Assembly (NCBI GenBank): GCA_026125665.1
Contig: JAHCKS010000029.1
Span: 1-54,294, forward strand
Direction of reading: 5' to 3'
From: Rubrivivax sp.
Lineage (GTDB): Bacteria; Pseudomonadota; Gammaproteobacteria; Burkholderiales; Burkholderiaceae_C
Length of the DNA stretch: 54,294 bases
Made by a program: the position numbers and the translations under genes. Under the pieces are notes generated by a model. The model was given only the letters and a program-made list of their open reading frames with translations. It was not told where the DNA came from and did no database searches. Of the stretch, positions 15,812 to 24,528 are shown piece after piece (within the stretch, counting starts at the first letter, position 1; every line of letters starts with the position of its first letter).

Positions 15812-16624
15812 TCAGGCCGGCTCGAGCTCGGCCACCAGCGGCAGGTGGTCGGACATGCGCGCCCAGCTGATGCCGCGCGGCACCATCGTCGAGCGGCACT
15901 CGAGCCCGCGCAGGTAGAAGCGATCGAGCGCGAACACCGGCGCCAGCGACGGGAACGTGGCGCGGCTGCGATGGCCGCCGCCGGGCTGGCGCGCGCGCAC
16001 GAGGCCGAGCTCGGCCATCGGGCCGTCCAGGCGTTCGCCCCAGTCGTTGAAGTCGCCTGCGACCACGAGCATCGCATCCTTCGGCACCTCGGCGGCGATG
16101 AACTGCGCCAGCCGCTGCACCTGGCGCACGCGGCTGGCGTGCACGAGGCCGAGGTGCACGACCACGGCGTGTACCGTGGCGCCGTTCCACACCACCGGCA
16201 CGTGCAGCAGGCCGCGCTGTTCGAACGGGTGGTCGCTGACGTCGTGGTGGCCGATGTCGCCCAGCGGCCAGCGCGACAGCAGCGCGTTGCCGTGCTCGCC
16301 GTGGCGCGTGATGGCGTTGGTGCGGTAGGCGGTGTCGTAGCCGAGCGGCGCCAGGAACTCCGCCTGCCCGCCTTCGGGCCAGCCGAACCAGGTGCGCTCG
16401 AAGCGGCGCGCCTCGCGGGTGTGGAAGAGGCGCACCTCCTGCAGGAACACGAGGTCGGCGTCGAAGGCCTCGATGGCCAGGCCCAGGTTGTGGATCTCCA
16501 GCCGCTTGCGCGGGCCCATGCCGCGCACACCCTTGTGGATGTTGTAGGTGGCCACGCGCAGCGAGCCGATGCCCGTGTAGGGCGGCATCAGCGTGCTTTG
16601 CAGCGGGTTGACGCGCGTCATCAT
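15812..16624 (-). CDS. YbhP-like endonuclease/exonuclease/phosphatase-family protein
   Basis: 270 residues in the EEP superfamily of Mg-dependent phosphoesterases. Motifs in order: VATYNIHKG (metal-site Asn), FLQEVR (metal-site Glu), VVAGDFNDW and the C-terminal SDHLPL with catalytic His. No signal peptide is seen. Two successive ATG codons (16624 and 16621) start the gene, and the first overlaps the nudB stop by 4 bp. Its partner clsB follows 31 bp downstream as in E. coli, where the exact YbhP substrate is unknown. A phospholipid-related phosphoesterase activity is inferred from this pairing. Confidence 0.85.
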   Translation of the reverse strand: MMTRVNPLQSTLMPPYTGIGSLRVATYNIHKGVRGMGPRKRLEIHNLGLAIEAFDADLVFLQEVRLFHTREARRFERTWFGWPEGGQAEFLAPLGYDTAYRTNAITRHGEHGNALLSRWPLGDIGHHDVSDHPFEQRGLLHVPVVWNGATVHAVVVHLGLVHASRVRQVQRLAQFIAAEVPKDAMLVVAGDFNDWGERLDGPMAELGLVRARQPGGGHRSRATFPSLAPVFALDRFYLRGLECRSTMVPRGISWARMSDHLPLVAELEPA

Positions 16625-17121
16625 GGGCGTTGCGCGGTGGACGGTTCGACGTGCGGCGCGAAGCGCGGCAGCTGCAGGATGGCCTCGGCGTTGCTCGGCG
16701 AGAAGCAGGCATCGGCCGCCTCGCGCCACGGCAGCCAGCGCCAGGCGAGATGCTCGCGCGGATTCAACCGCACCGGCGTGCCTTCGGGCACGGTGAGGCC
16801 GAACACGTGCTCGGTGTTGTGCGTGATGCCCGGCGCGTACCGGTGCCGCCACACCGGGTAGATCTCGTAGACGTTGCTCAAGCCCCAGTCGGCGAGCCGG
16901 CCGCCGCGGCGAAGCACGTCGGCGATGTCGATGCCGGTTTCCTCTTGCACCTCGCGCGCGCAGGTGGCCTCCAGCGGCTCGTCGCGGGTGGCGAGCGAGC
17001 CGGTGACGCTCTGCCAGTAGCCGGGCCGGTCGGCGCGCTCGATGAGCAGCACGTCGAGCGCCGGCGTGTGGATCACGACCAGCACCGACTCGGGGATCTT
17101 GAAGGGGCGGGCGACGGTCAT
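16621..17121 (-). CDS. nudB: Dihydroneopterin triphosphate diphosphatase (Nudix)
   Basis: 166 residues. The Nudix box begins at GSLATRDEPLEA and ends REVQEETGI, fitting G-x5-E-x7-REUXEEXGU. The N-terminus KIPESVLVVIHT and the later LNPREHLAWRWLPW are typical of NudB, which removes pyrophosphate from dihydroneopterin triphosphate in folate synthesis. The gene order aspS-nudB is the same as in E. coli. I start at the ATG at 17121, 41 bp after the aspS stop; a longer in-frame reading would overlap aspS and lacks family similarity. Confidence 0.92.
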   Translation of the reverse strand: MTVARPFKIPESVLVVIHTPALDVLLIERADRPGYWQSVTGSLATRDEPLEATCAREVQEETGIDIADVLRRGGRLADWGLSNVYEIYPVWRHRYAPGITHNTEHVFGLTVPEGTPVRLNPREHLAWRWLPWREAADACFSPSNAEAILQLPRFAPHVEPSTAQRP

Positions 17122-17161
17122 CGGTCGGATCGCCAGCGTACCGCCCCTTTCGCCTCGCCGG

Positions 17162-18952
17162 TCAGCGCGCCCCTTGCGGGTTGCGCAGCCGGATGTGCAG
17201 TTCACGCAACTGCGCCTCGTCCACGGCGCTCGGGGCGCCGGTGAGCAGGCACTGCGCGCGCTGCGTCTTCGGGAAGGCGATGACGTCGCGGATGCTCTCG
17301 GCGCCGGTCATCAGCGTGGCGATGCGGTCCAGGCCGAAGGCCAGGCCGCCGTGCGGCGGCGCGCCGTACTGCAGCGCGTCGAGCAGGAAGCCGAACTTGG
17401 CGCGCTGCTGCTCGGGGCTGATGTCCAGCGCCTCGAACACCTTGGCCTGCACGTCGGCGCGGTGGATGCGAACCGAGCCGCCGCCGATCTCCCAGCCGTT
17501 GAGCACCATGTCGTAGGCCTTGGCCACGCAGCGACCGGGGTCGGTGGCCATGAACTCCTCGTGGCCGTCCTTCGGGCTCGTGAACGGGTGGTGCATGGCG
17601 TTCCAGCGCTTCGCCTCCTCGTCGTACTCGAACATCGGGAAGTCGATCACCCAGGCCGGTGCCCAGCGGTCCTCGAACAGGCCCTTGCCGCGGCCGAACT
17701 CGCTGTGGCCGATCTTCGTGCGCAGCGCGCCGAGCGCGTCGTTGACGACCTTGGCCTTGTCGGCGCCGAAGAACACGAGGTCGCCGTTGCGCGCACCGGT
17801 GCGCGCGATGATCTGGCGAAGAGCGCCGTCGTGCAGGTTCTTGACGATCGGGCTTTGCAGCCCGTCGCGGCCCTTGCCGGCGTCGTTGACCTTGATCCAC
17901 GCGAGGCCCTTGGCGCCGTAGATCTTGACGAACTCGGTGTAGCCGTCGATCTCGCCGCGGCTCATCTCGCCGCCGCCGGGGATGCGCAGGGCCGCGACGC
18001 GGCCGCCCGGCATGGTGGCGGGGCCCGAGAAGACCTTGAACTCGACGTCGCGCATCGCGTCGGTGAGCTCGGTGAACTCGAGCTTCACGCGCAGGTCGGG
18101 CTTGTCGCTGCCGAAGCGGTGCATCGCCTCGGCGTAGGTCAGCTCGGCGTACGGCGGCAGCTCCACACCCATCGTCTTGCGGAAGACGGTGCGCACCATC
18201 GCCTCGGTGACGGCGCGGATCTCGGCCTCGCTGAGGAAACTCGTCTCGATGTCGATCTGCGTGAACTCGGGCTGGCGGTCGGCGCGCAGGTCCTCGTCGC
18301 GGAAGCACTTGGTGATCTGGTAGTAGCGGTCGAAGCCGGCCACCATCAGCAGCTGCTTGAACAGCTGCGGGCTCTGCGGCAGCGCGAAGAACATGCCGTC
18401 GTGCACGCGGCTCGGGACGAGGTAGTCGCGCGCGCCCTCGGGCGTGCTCTTCGTCAGCATCGGCGTCTCGATGTCGATGAAGCCCTGCTCGTCGAGGAAC
18501 TTGCGCACCTCCATCGCCACGCGGTAGCGCAGCATCATGTTCTTCTGCATCTGCGGCCGGCGCAGGTCGAGCACGCGATGCGTCAGGCGCACCGTCTCGC
18601 TCAAGTTCTCGTCGTCGAGCTGGAACGGCGGCGTCACGCTGGCGTTGAGCACCTCGAGCTCGTGCGCGAGCACCTCGACCTTGCCGCTGGTGAGCGAGGC
18701 GTTCTCGGTGCCGGCCGGGCGCGGGCGCACCTTGCCCTTCACCTGCAGGCAGAACTCGTGGCGCACGCCCTCGGCCGTCCTGAACATCTCCGGCCGGTCG
18801 GGGTCGCAGACGACCTGCACGAGGCCTTCGCGGTCGCGCAGGTCGATGAAGATGACGCCGCCGTGGTCGCGGCGGCGATGGGCCCAGCCCATCAGGGTGA
18901 CGTCCTGGCCCAGCAGCTTCTCGCTGACCAGGCCGCAGTAGGTGCTTCTCAT
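17162..18952 (-). CDS. aspS: Aspartyl-tRNA synthetase
   Basis: 596 residues, the full length of bacterial AspRS. The N-terminal OB-fold anticodon domain (about 1-110) starts [18 protein letters not shown] and includes [19 protein letters not shown]. Class II motif 2 ([19 protein letters not shown]) and motif 3 (GGLAFGLDR) are present, with the GAD insertion domain between them. The start at 18952 removes a short unrelated N-terminal extension. Many beta-proteobacteria use a non-discriminating AspRS with the amidotransferase GatCAB; the sequence alone does not settle that here. Confidence 0.97.
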   Translation of the reverse strand: MRSTYCGLVSEKLLGQDVTLMGWAHRRRDHGGVIFIDLRDREGLVQVVCDPDRPEMFRTAEGVRHEFCLQVKGKVRPRPAGTENASLTSGKVEVLAHELEVLNASVTPPFQLDDENLSETVRLTHRVLDLRRPQMQKNMMLRYRVAMEVRKFLDEQGFIDIETPMLTKSTPEGARDYLVPSRVHDGMFFALPQSPQLFKQLLMVAGFDRYYQITKCFRDEDLRADRQPEFTQIDIETSFLSEAEIRAVTEAMVRTVFRKTMGVELPPYAELTYAEAMHRFGSDKPDLRVKLEFTELTDAMRDVEFKVFSGPATMPGGRVAALRIPGGGEMSRGEIDGYTEFVKIYGAKGLAWIKVNDAGKGRDGLQSPIVKNLHDGALRQIIARTGARNGDLVFFGADKAKVVNDALGALRTKIGHSEFGRGKGLFEDRWAPAWVIDFPMFEYDEEAKRWNAMHHPFTSPKDGHEEFMATDPGRCVAKAYDMVLNGWEIGGGSVRIHRADVQAKVFEALDISPEQQRAKFGFLLDALQYGAPPHGGLAFGLDRIATLMTGAESIRDVIAFPKTQRAQCLLTGAPSAVDEAQLRELHIRLRNPQGAR

Positions 18953-19108
18953 CGTTGTCTCGCTGTCGGAGTCGGTGGAGCAGGCCCGCGGCACGGGCCG
19001 GCGGGCGAAACGGGTTGGCTCTCGAGCCGGCGCGCACCGGCGGGGGCTGGCCCCGTGGCGATGCCGTGCGTCCTCGGGCGGGCCGGCTGCCGGGCCGGGC
19101 CCGCCCGG

Positions 19109-19813
19109 TCAATTTCGCGGGCCGGCGGCGGCCGGCAACGCGGCCGGGGCGCCATTCTGGGCGCGCGCGCCGGGCGCCACCACGCCCATGGAGATGACGT
19201 ACTTGAGCGCCTCGTCCACGCTCATCTTCAGCGGCACGACGTCGGCGCGCGGCATCATGAGGAAGAAGCCCGAGGTCGGGTTCGGCGTCGTCGGCACGTA
19301 CACGCTCACCCAGTCCAGGCGCGGGTCGACGCCGATCACCGTGTTCGGGCTCGCACCGAGGTGCGCGGCCACCTCGCCGGCCGGGCGCCCCGTGACGAAG
19401 GCGATCGTCCAGGCGCCCGGGCGCGGGTATTGCACCAGCACCGCCTCGCGAAAGGCCTGGCCGCTGCTCGAGAACAGCGTGTCCGAGACCTGCTTGACCG
19501 AGTTGTAGATGCTCTTGACGATGGGGATCTTGCCGATCAGCCGGTCCCACAGCGCCAGCCACCACTGGCCGACGAAGTTGGCGGCGAACACGCCAGTGAC
19601 GAACAGCAGTGCCGCCAGCACCACCACCGACAGCCCCGGCACGTGCCGCAGCGACTCCAGCCAGGCATGCGCCGACTCCGGCAGCAGCGCCTGCGTCACC
19701 GAGAGCACCGCCGAGAAGAGGCTGTCGATGCCGCCCAGCACCCAGGCGAGCACCCAGATCGTGATGGCCAGCGGCAACCACACCAGCAGGCCGGCGACGA
19801 TGTACTTCTTCAT
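19109..19813 (-). CDS. DUF502 inner-membrane protein
   Basis: 234 residues. Two membrane segments (about 4-27 and 61-80) flank a loop. The conserved DUF502 core follows: KIPIVKSIYNSVKQVSDTLF, then a soluble C-terminal domain with YVPTTPNPTSGFF. The C-terminus is Ala/Pro-rich. The function is unknown in bacteria; plant relatives (LIKE COV) are Golgi membrane proteins. It lies between the FmdB-like gene (15 bp away) and aspS, an arrangement I associate with Burkholderiales and likely co-transcribed. Confidence 0.9.
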   Translation of the reverse strand: MKKYIVAGLLVWLPLAITIWVLAWVLGGIDSLFSAVLSVTQALLPESAHAWLESLRHVPGLSVVVLAALLFVTGVFAANFVGQWWLALWDRLIGKIPIVKSIYNSVKQVSDTLFSSSGQAFREAVLVQYPRPGAWTIAFVTGRPAGEVAAHLGASPNTVIGVDPRLDWVSVYVPTTPNPTSGFFLMMPRADVVPLKMSVDEALKYVISMGVVAPGARAQNGAPAALPAAAGPRN

Positions 19814-19828
19814 TCCGGCCGTGCGGCA

Positions 19829-20242
19829 TCAGCCGCCGGAGGAGGGCGGCGCAGCGGCGGTGGGGGGCGCCGGAGCACTCGACGGCGCGGCCGCGGGCAC
19901 CGCCGCGGCCGCACTCGCGCCGCCGGCGGCCTTGCCGGCGGCCGGGTCCGCCGGCTTGTCCGCGGCGCGGTCACCGGCCTTGTCCCCGGTCTTCTCGCCG
20001 CCCTCGGCTGCCTTGTCCTTGCTGCCCTCGCCGTCGGCGGCCTTGCCGGCGGCGTTGCTGCCGCCGCGGAAGTCGGTGACGTACCAGCCCGAACCCTTGA
20101 GCTGGAAGCCTGCAGCAGTGACCTGCTTGACGAACGTCGGCGCGCCGCAGGCCGGGCAATCGGTCAGCAGCGGATCGGACACCTTCTGCAGTACGTCTTT
20201 CGCGTGCCCGCAGCTCGTGCAGCGATACGCGTAGATCGGCAT
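19829..20242 (-). CDS. FmdB-family zinc-ribbon protein
   Basis: 137 residues. The N-terminal zinc ribbon (1-60) has CTSCGH and CPACGAP, giving the four Cys of the FmdB/CxxC_CxxC_SSSS family, and continues to GSGWYVTDF. The remaining 75 residues are a low-complexity Ala/Lys/Asp/Pro tail, variable in this family. It was named after a putative regulator of formamidase in Methylophilus; the true role is unknown. It is followed by the DUF502 gene. Confidence 0.9.
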   Translation of the reverse strand: MPIYAYRCTSCGHAKDVLQKVSDPLLTDCPACGAPTFVKQVTAAGFQLKGSGWYVTDFRGGSNAAGKAADGEGSKDKAAEGGEKTGDKAGDRAADKPADPAAGKAAGGASAAAAVPAAAPSSAPAPPTAAAPPSSGG

Positions 20243-20360
20243 GGTCGTGGTCCCTCGCCTCGGGCGAAAAAACCGGGAATTATAGGTTCGCGCCCGCGTG
20301 GTGGGGCCCGGCGGCGCCCGGGCGCGGGGCCGCCGCCGCGGCCGGCGCAGGCCCTCGGGC

Positions 20361-20383
20361 GGGCCCCCGGCGATCCGGGGCCC
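20361..20383 (-). terminator. Possible terminator hairpin after the symporter gene
   Basis: GGGCCCCCGG (20361-20370) pairs with CCGGGGCCC (20375-20383) across CGAT, leaving one bulged C. It begins 10 bp beyond the symporter stop in the direction of transcription. No T tract is visible in this very GC-rich 150-bp gap. Confidence 0.4.
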
Positions 20384-20392
20384 GTGCCGCGG

Positions 20393-21925
20393 TCAGGCCT
20401 TGTGCGAACCGGCGTGCGCGCCTTGGCCCGACGGATGCGCCGCGTGCTCCCCGGCGTGCCCGTGCGTGCCGGCGGTGTGCGCCTGGCGCAGCGCCGTCTC
20501 GATCGCGTGGCCCCGGTTGCCGATGAGCTGCGGCGCCAGCGAGCCCATCAGCATGCCGATGATCGAGGCGAAGAAGCCGATCAGGTTGGGCGGCACCATC
20601 GCGTCGGCGGCCACCGTATCGGCGGCAAACCAGCTGCCGATGCCCAGCACGATCGAGAACAGCGCCCCCTGCGTCGTGGCGCGTTTCCAGTACGCGCCGG
20701 CCAGCAGCGGGATGAAGGCACCGGCGAGCGTCACGTTGTAGGCGTTCTGCACCATCTCGTACATCGTGCTGCGGCTGTTCAGTGCGAACAGCAGCGCGCC
20801 GGCGGTGAAGGTGACGAGGATGACGCGCACCATGAGCAGGAACTGGCGGTCGCCCATGCGCGGCGCGAACGGGCGCAGCACGTTCTCGCTGAACAGCGTC
20901 GCCGGCGCCAGCAACGCGCCGGCCGAGGTCGACAGGATCGCCGACAGCAGGGCTCCGAAGAACATCACCTGCGCCCACAGCGGCATCTTGCCGAGCACGA
21001 GGTCGGGCAGGATGCGCTGGATCTCGCGTGCGTCCTCGGCCTCGAACAGCTTGGCCACCGAGGCGTCGGCGACGACCGCCGAGTAGGCGATGAACATCGG
21101 CACGAACGCGAAGCAGAAGTAGACGATGGCGCCGATGACGGTGCCGCGCACGGCGGTGGCCTCGTTCTTCGCGCTCGTCATGCGCTGGAACACGTCCTGC
21201 TGCGGGATCGAGCCGAAGGCGAAGGCGAAGAAGGCGCCGGCCATCGCCCACCAGCCTGCGGCGTCGGAGGGGAAGAACACGAACTTGCCGTCGGCGGCCG
21301 CCTGCGAGATGACCTTGCCGGCACCGCCCGCGACGTCGCCCACGAGGTAGGCGACGAGTGCCAGGCCGATGATGATGACCAGCGTCTGCAGCAGGTCGGT
21401 GAAGGCGATCGACCACATGCCGCCGAAGATCGTGTAGACGAGCACGACCGCCGCGCCGATCATGATGCCTTCGTTGATCGAGATGACACCGCCGGACAGC
21501 ACGTGCAGCACGAGGCCGATGGCCGTCATCTGCGCCGATGTCCATCCGAGGTACGAGATGACGATGGACAGGCTGGTCAGCACCTCGACGCCCTTGCCGT
21601 AGCGCACCTTGTAGAAGTCGCCGATGGTCAGCAGGTTCAGGCGGTAGAACAGGCGCGCAAACAACAGCGCCGCGATGACCAGGCACACGCTGGCGCCGAA
21701 GGGGTCGCCGGCGACGCCGTTCAGGCCGTCCTTGGAGAAGGTGGCCGAGACGGCGAGCACCGTCTCCGCACCGAACCAGGTGGCGAACACCGTGGCCACG
21801 TTCATGTACAGCGGCAGCGCGCGCCCGGCCACCATGAAGTCCCTGGTGTTGTGCACGCGGCGCGCGGCGAGCAGGCCGATGGTGATGGTGACGGCGAGGT
21901 AGGCGACGACGAAGGTGATGAGCAC
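20393..21925 (-). CDS. Sodium:solute symporter (SSS family) with His-rich tail
   Basis: 510 residues, about 13 predicted membrane helices. SSS-family features include TIGDFYKVRYGKGVE and GSIPQQDVFQR. I start at the GTG at 21925: GGAGA precedes it by 5 nt, and the first membrane helix begins at once (LITFVVAYLAVTITIG). The longer in-frame start at 22054 adds charged, Arg-rich sequence unlike the family. The C-terminal 40 residues contain about eight His in a Gly/Ala background, which could bind metal or simply be low-complexity. The transported solute is unknown. It lies between ubiB and the FmdB-like gene on the same strand. Confidence 0.88.
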   Translation of the reverse strand: MLITFVVAYLAVTITIGLLAARRVHNTRDFMVAGRALPLYMNVATVFATWFGAETVLAVSATFSKDGLNGVAGDPFGASVCLVIAALLFARLFYRLNLLTIGDFYKVRYGKGVEVLTSLSIVISYLGWTSAQMTAIGLVLHVLSGGVISINEGIMIGAAVVLVYTIFGGMWSIAFTDLLQTLVIIIGLALVAYLVGDVAGGAGKVISQAAADGKFVFFPSDAAGWWAMAGAFFAFAFGSIPQQDVFQRMTSAKNEATAVRGTVIGAIVYFCFAFVPMFIAYSAVVADASVAKLFEAEDAREIQRILPDLVLGKMPLWAQVMFFGALLSAILSTSAGALLAPATLFSENVLRPFAPRMGDRQFLLMVRVILVTFTAGALLFALNSRSTMYEMVQNAYNVTLAGAFIPLLAGAYWKRATTQGALFSIVLGIGSWFAADTVAADAMVPPNLIGFFASIIGMLMGSLAPQLIGNRGHAIETALRQAHTAGTHGHAGEHAAHPSGQGAHAGSHKA

Positions 21926-22075
21926 GGCACTCTCCGTGGCGTGGAATGGTTTCTTCTCGCGGGCGGCGGCCACCGCGGGCAGGCGGGCTCGGCCCGTGCC
22001 CCGCGCCGGCGGGGCCGCAGTGTAGGGCGGCTCGCGGCCGCCGCCCTGCGGCAAGACCCTGCCTCGCGTGCCGCC

Positions 22076-23647
22076 TCAGGCGCGCAGCGGACCCACGTGC
22101 AGCGCGGCCAGCGCGATGGCGAGCCCGGCGATGAAGCCGAGCGCGGCCCAGATCAGGGCCTGCAGCATCCGGTTGGTGCGGCGCTGCTCGGCCAGCAGCT
22201 GCCGCAGCAGCTCGTGCTCGCCTTCCTCGGCTCGCCGGGCCAGGGCGCGGTGCACCAGGCGCGGCAGCCCCGGCAGCATCTGCGCGTAGCGCGGCGCCTC
22301 GTTGCGCAGCCGCTCCGCGAGGCCGCGCCAGCCCACCTGCTCGCTCATCCAGCGCTCGAGGAAGGGCTTGGCCGTGGTCCAGAGGTCCAGATCGGGGTCG
22401 AGCTGGCGACCCAGGCCCTCGATGTTGAGCAGCGTCTTCTGCAGCAGCACGAGCTGCGGCTGGATCTCGACGTTGAAGCGGCGCGAGATCTGGAACAGGC
22501 GCATCAGCACGTGCCCGAGCGAGATGTCCTTGAGCGGCCGCGCGAACTGCGGTTCGCACACGGTACGCACGGCGCCTTCGAGCTCGTCGACGCGCGTGGC
22601 CGCCGGCACCCAGCCGCTCTCGATGTGCAGCTCGGCCACGCGCCGGTAGTCGCGGCGGAAGAAGGCGATGAAGTTGTGCGCGAGGTAGTCCTTGTCGCGC
22701 TCGGTCAGCGTGCCCATGATGCCGAAGTCGAGCGCCACGTAGCGCCCGAACGTGGCCGGCACGGTGCTGACGAGGATGTTGCCCGGGTGCATGTCGGCGT
22801 GGAAGAAGCCGTCGCGGAACACCTGGGTGAAGAAGATCGTCACGCCGTCGCGCGCCAGCCGCTTCAGGTCCACGCGCGCCTCCCGCAGCTGCTCGACCTG
22901 GCCGATCGGCAGGCCGTGCATGCGCTCCATGACGATCACGTCGGTACGGCACAGGTCCCACACCATCTCGGGCACGAGCACGAGGCCCAGCCCCTCCATG
23001 TTGCGGCGCAGCTGCGTCGCGTTGGCCGCCTCGCGCACGAGGTCGAGCTCGTCGTGCAGGTAGGTGTCGAACTCGGCCACCACCTCGCGCGGCTTCAGCC
23101 GCCGGCCGTCGGCCGACAGGCGCTCGACCCACGCCGCGAGCTGGTGCAGCAGCGCCAGGTCGCTCTCGATGACGGCCAGCATGCCCGGGCGCAGGACCTT
23201 CACCGCCACCTCGCGGAAGCGCGGGCCGCTCTTCAGCGTGGCCAGGTGCACCTGGGCGATCGAGGCACTGGCCACGGGTTCGGGCTCGAACGACTCGAAG
23301 ATCTCCTCGATGCGCCGGCCGTAGGTCCTCTCGATGATGGCGCGTGCGGTGGCGGCGGCAAACGGCGGCACGCGGTCCTGCAGCTTGGCCAGCTCGTCGG
23401 CGACGTCCGGCGGCAGCAGGTCGCGGCGCGTCGAGAGCACCTGGCCGAACTTGACGAAGATGGGGCCGAGGCGCACGAGGCCCTCGCGCAGGCGCACGCC
23501 ACGCGGCGCATCAAGCCGCCGGCCGAGGCGGACGATGCGCACCAGTGCGCGCACCCACCGCTGCGGAAAGGCCGACAGCGCCACCTCGTCCAGGCCGAAG
23601 CGCAGGACGACGATGACGATGGTCAGCAGACGGGCGAGCCGCTTCAT
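22076..23647 (-). CDS. ubiB: UbiB ubiquinone-biosynthesis ATPase/kinase-like protein
   Basis: 523 residues, ABC1/ADCK family. It has the KxGQ motif in [16 protein letters not shown] (about 66-80), the Ala-rich nucleotide loop [14 protein letters not shown], the invariant Lys in [17 protein letters not shown], and the metal-binding Asp of ALDFGIMG. The C-terminus has two hydrophobic helices (about 495-520) that anchor it in the inner membrane. UbiB supports coenzyme Q synthesis through an ATPase activity that helps deliver lipid intermediates. Its start codon lies in the last unit of a 26-bp repeat array that separates it from ubiJ. Confidence 0.96.
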   Translation of the reverse strand: MKRLARLLTIVIVVLRFGLDEVALSAFPQRWVRALVRIVRLGRRLDAPRGVRLREGLVRLGPIFVKFGQVLSTRRDLLPPDVADELAKLQDRVPPFAAATARAIIERTYGRRIEEIFESFEPEPVASASIAQVHLATLKSGPRFREVAVKVLRPGMLAVIESDLALLHQLAAWVERLSADGRRLKPREVVAEFDTYLHDELDLVREAANATQLRRNMEGLGLVLVPEMVWDLCRTDVIVMERMHGLPIGQVEQLREARVDLKRLARDGVTIFFTQVFRDGFFHADMHPGNILVSTVPATFGRYVALDFGIMGTLTERDKDYLAHNFIAFFRRDYRRVAELHIESGWVPAATRVDELEGAVRTVCEPQFARPLKDISLGHVLMRLFQISRRFNVEIQPQLVLLQKTLLNIEGLGRQLDPDLDLWTTAKPFLERWMSEQVGWRGLAERLRNEAPRYAQMLPGLPRLVHRALARRAEEGEHELLRQLLAEQRRTNRMLQALIWAALGFIAGLAIALAALHVGPLRA

Positions 23648-23747
23648 CGGCGCCCCGCGCCGCGGCGCTTCACCGGCGCCTCGTGCCGCGCCGCCTCACC
23701 GGCGCCTCGTGAGCCGCCGCGTCATCGGCGCCCCGCGCCGCGCCGCG
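23644..23747 (-). repeat. 26-bp tandem array forming a minigene chain at the ubiJ/ubiB junction
   Basis: Four units start at 23644, 23670, 23696 and 23722; the outer two share 21 identical bases and the inner two share 16. Reading leftwards, the ubiJ stop overlaps an ATG (23725) that opens a 9-codon frame ending at 23696. A GTG (23699) there opens a 9-codon frame ending at 23670. A GTG (23673) opens a 9-codon frame ending at 23644, and that stop overlaps the ubiB ATG (23647). Peptides are [18 protein letters not shown] and MKRRGAGRR, degenerate copies of the UbiB start MKRLAR. Each junction is a 4-bp overlap. Translation of the minigenes is inferred. Confidence 0.85.
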
Positions 23748-24351
23748 ACGCGGCCTGCGCGAGCCTGTCGGCCCAGGGCGAGGCCGCCGCGGCATCGAGC
23801 GCGCCGCGCAGCCCGCGCGCGAGCGCCCGTCCCGCCTGGTGCAGCTGGTGCGCCACCACCGGCCCGAAGAGGCGTTCGAGGTCGCCGGCCACGTCCCAGC
23901 GGACGTTGGCCAGCAGCCAGCCGATGTCGGCGGCGAAGGCGGCGTCGCCATCCGCTTGCACGGCGGGCCGCTCGCCGGCGAGCGCTCGCGCCAGCAGTGC
24001 CGCCGGATTGCCGGCATCGACGGCGACTCGCAGGTCGGGCGTCGCGAACGCCGATGCGCCCCCGGCCGGGGCGGGCGCGGCCGTGGAGGGGCCCGCCGCA
24101 GTGGCCCCAGCCGCATCGCGCGGCGGCAGCCCGCACCACTCCAGCAGCCCGGCGGGCGTGACCCGCCAGCGCATGTCGGGCGGCCTGGGCAGCAGCGAAG
24201 GCCAGCCGTCGAGGCTCAGCTGGATCGTGCGGCCGCTGTGCGGCAGAAGGCGGGCCACCGCCGCCGGCTCGGCGCGCAGCACGTGGTTCAGCACCAGCGT
24301 CAGGCGTTCGAGCACCGGCGGTGCGAGCAGGTCCGCGAGGGCATCGAGCAT
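23722..24351 (-). CDS. ubiJ: UbiJ-type SCP2-domain ubiquinone accessory factor
   Basis: 209 residues. The N-terminal SCP2-like lipid-binding domain (about 10-145) includes LERLTLVLNHVLRAEP and IQLSLDGWPSLL, interrupted by an Ala/Pro/Gly-rich insertion (about 82-102). A helical C-terminal part follows (DVAGDLERLFGPVVAHQ). UbiJ organises the soluble Ubi complex that modifies the quinone ring. Position immediately upstream of ubiB on the same strand is the usual proteobacterial arrangement. Its stop lies in the first-read unit of the 26-bp repeats, where an ATGA overlap is preserved although ubiB itself now starts 78 bp later. Confidence 0.9.
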   Translation of the reverse strand: MLDALADLLAPPVLERLTLVLNHVLRAEPAAVARLLPHSGRTIQLSLDGWPSLLPRPPDMRWRVTPAGLLEWCGLPPRDAAGATAAGPSTAAPAPAGGASAFATPDLRVAVDAGNPAALLARALAGERPAVQADGDAAFAADIGWLLANVRWDVAGDLERLFGPVVAHQLHQAGRALARGLRGALDAAAASPWADRLAQAASRRGAGRR

Positions 24352-24528
24352 GGCCGCGGCATTGTAGGCAGGCCCTGCGCTCCCCTCGGATGGGCGGTGG
24401 CGCCGCCGGCCGCCGGTTCACCGCGGGAACAAATGCACGCCCGCATCGCGCGCCGAAGCAGCGACGAAGGCGGCGCGATCGTTGCTGGCATGGTGCTCGC
24501 ATAGCATGCGCGCTGCCTTCGCCGCACC

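Noticed and set aside
23644-23747. Reading the 26-bp array as REP elements or a terminator
   Set aside because: Units are direct, not inverted, and their boundaries coincide with start/stop overlaps of the flanking genes, so a duplicated initiation region explains them better.
17042-24367. A 2441-codon open frame on the + strand across aspS to ubiJ
   Set aside because: It is antisense to six well-supported genes, is Arg/His/Ala-rich with no domain, and is explained by the extreme third-position GC bias, which removes stops from shadow frames.
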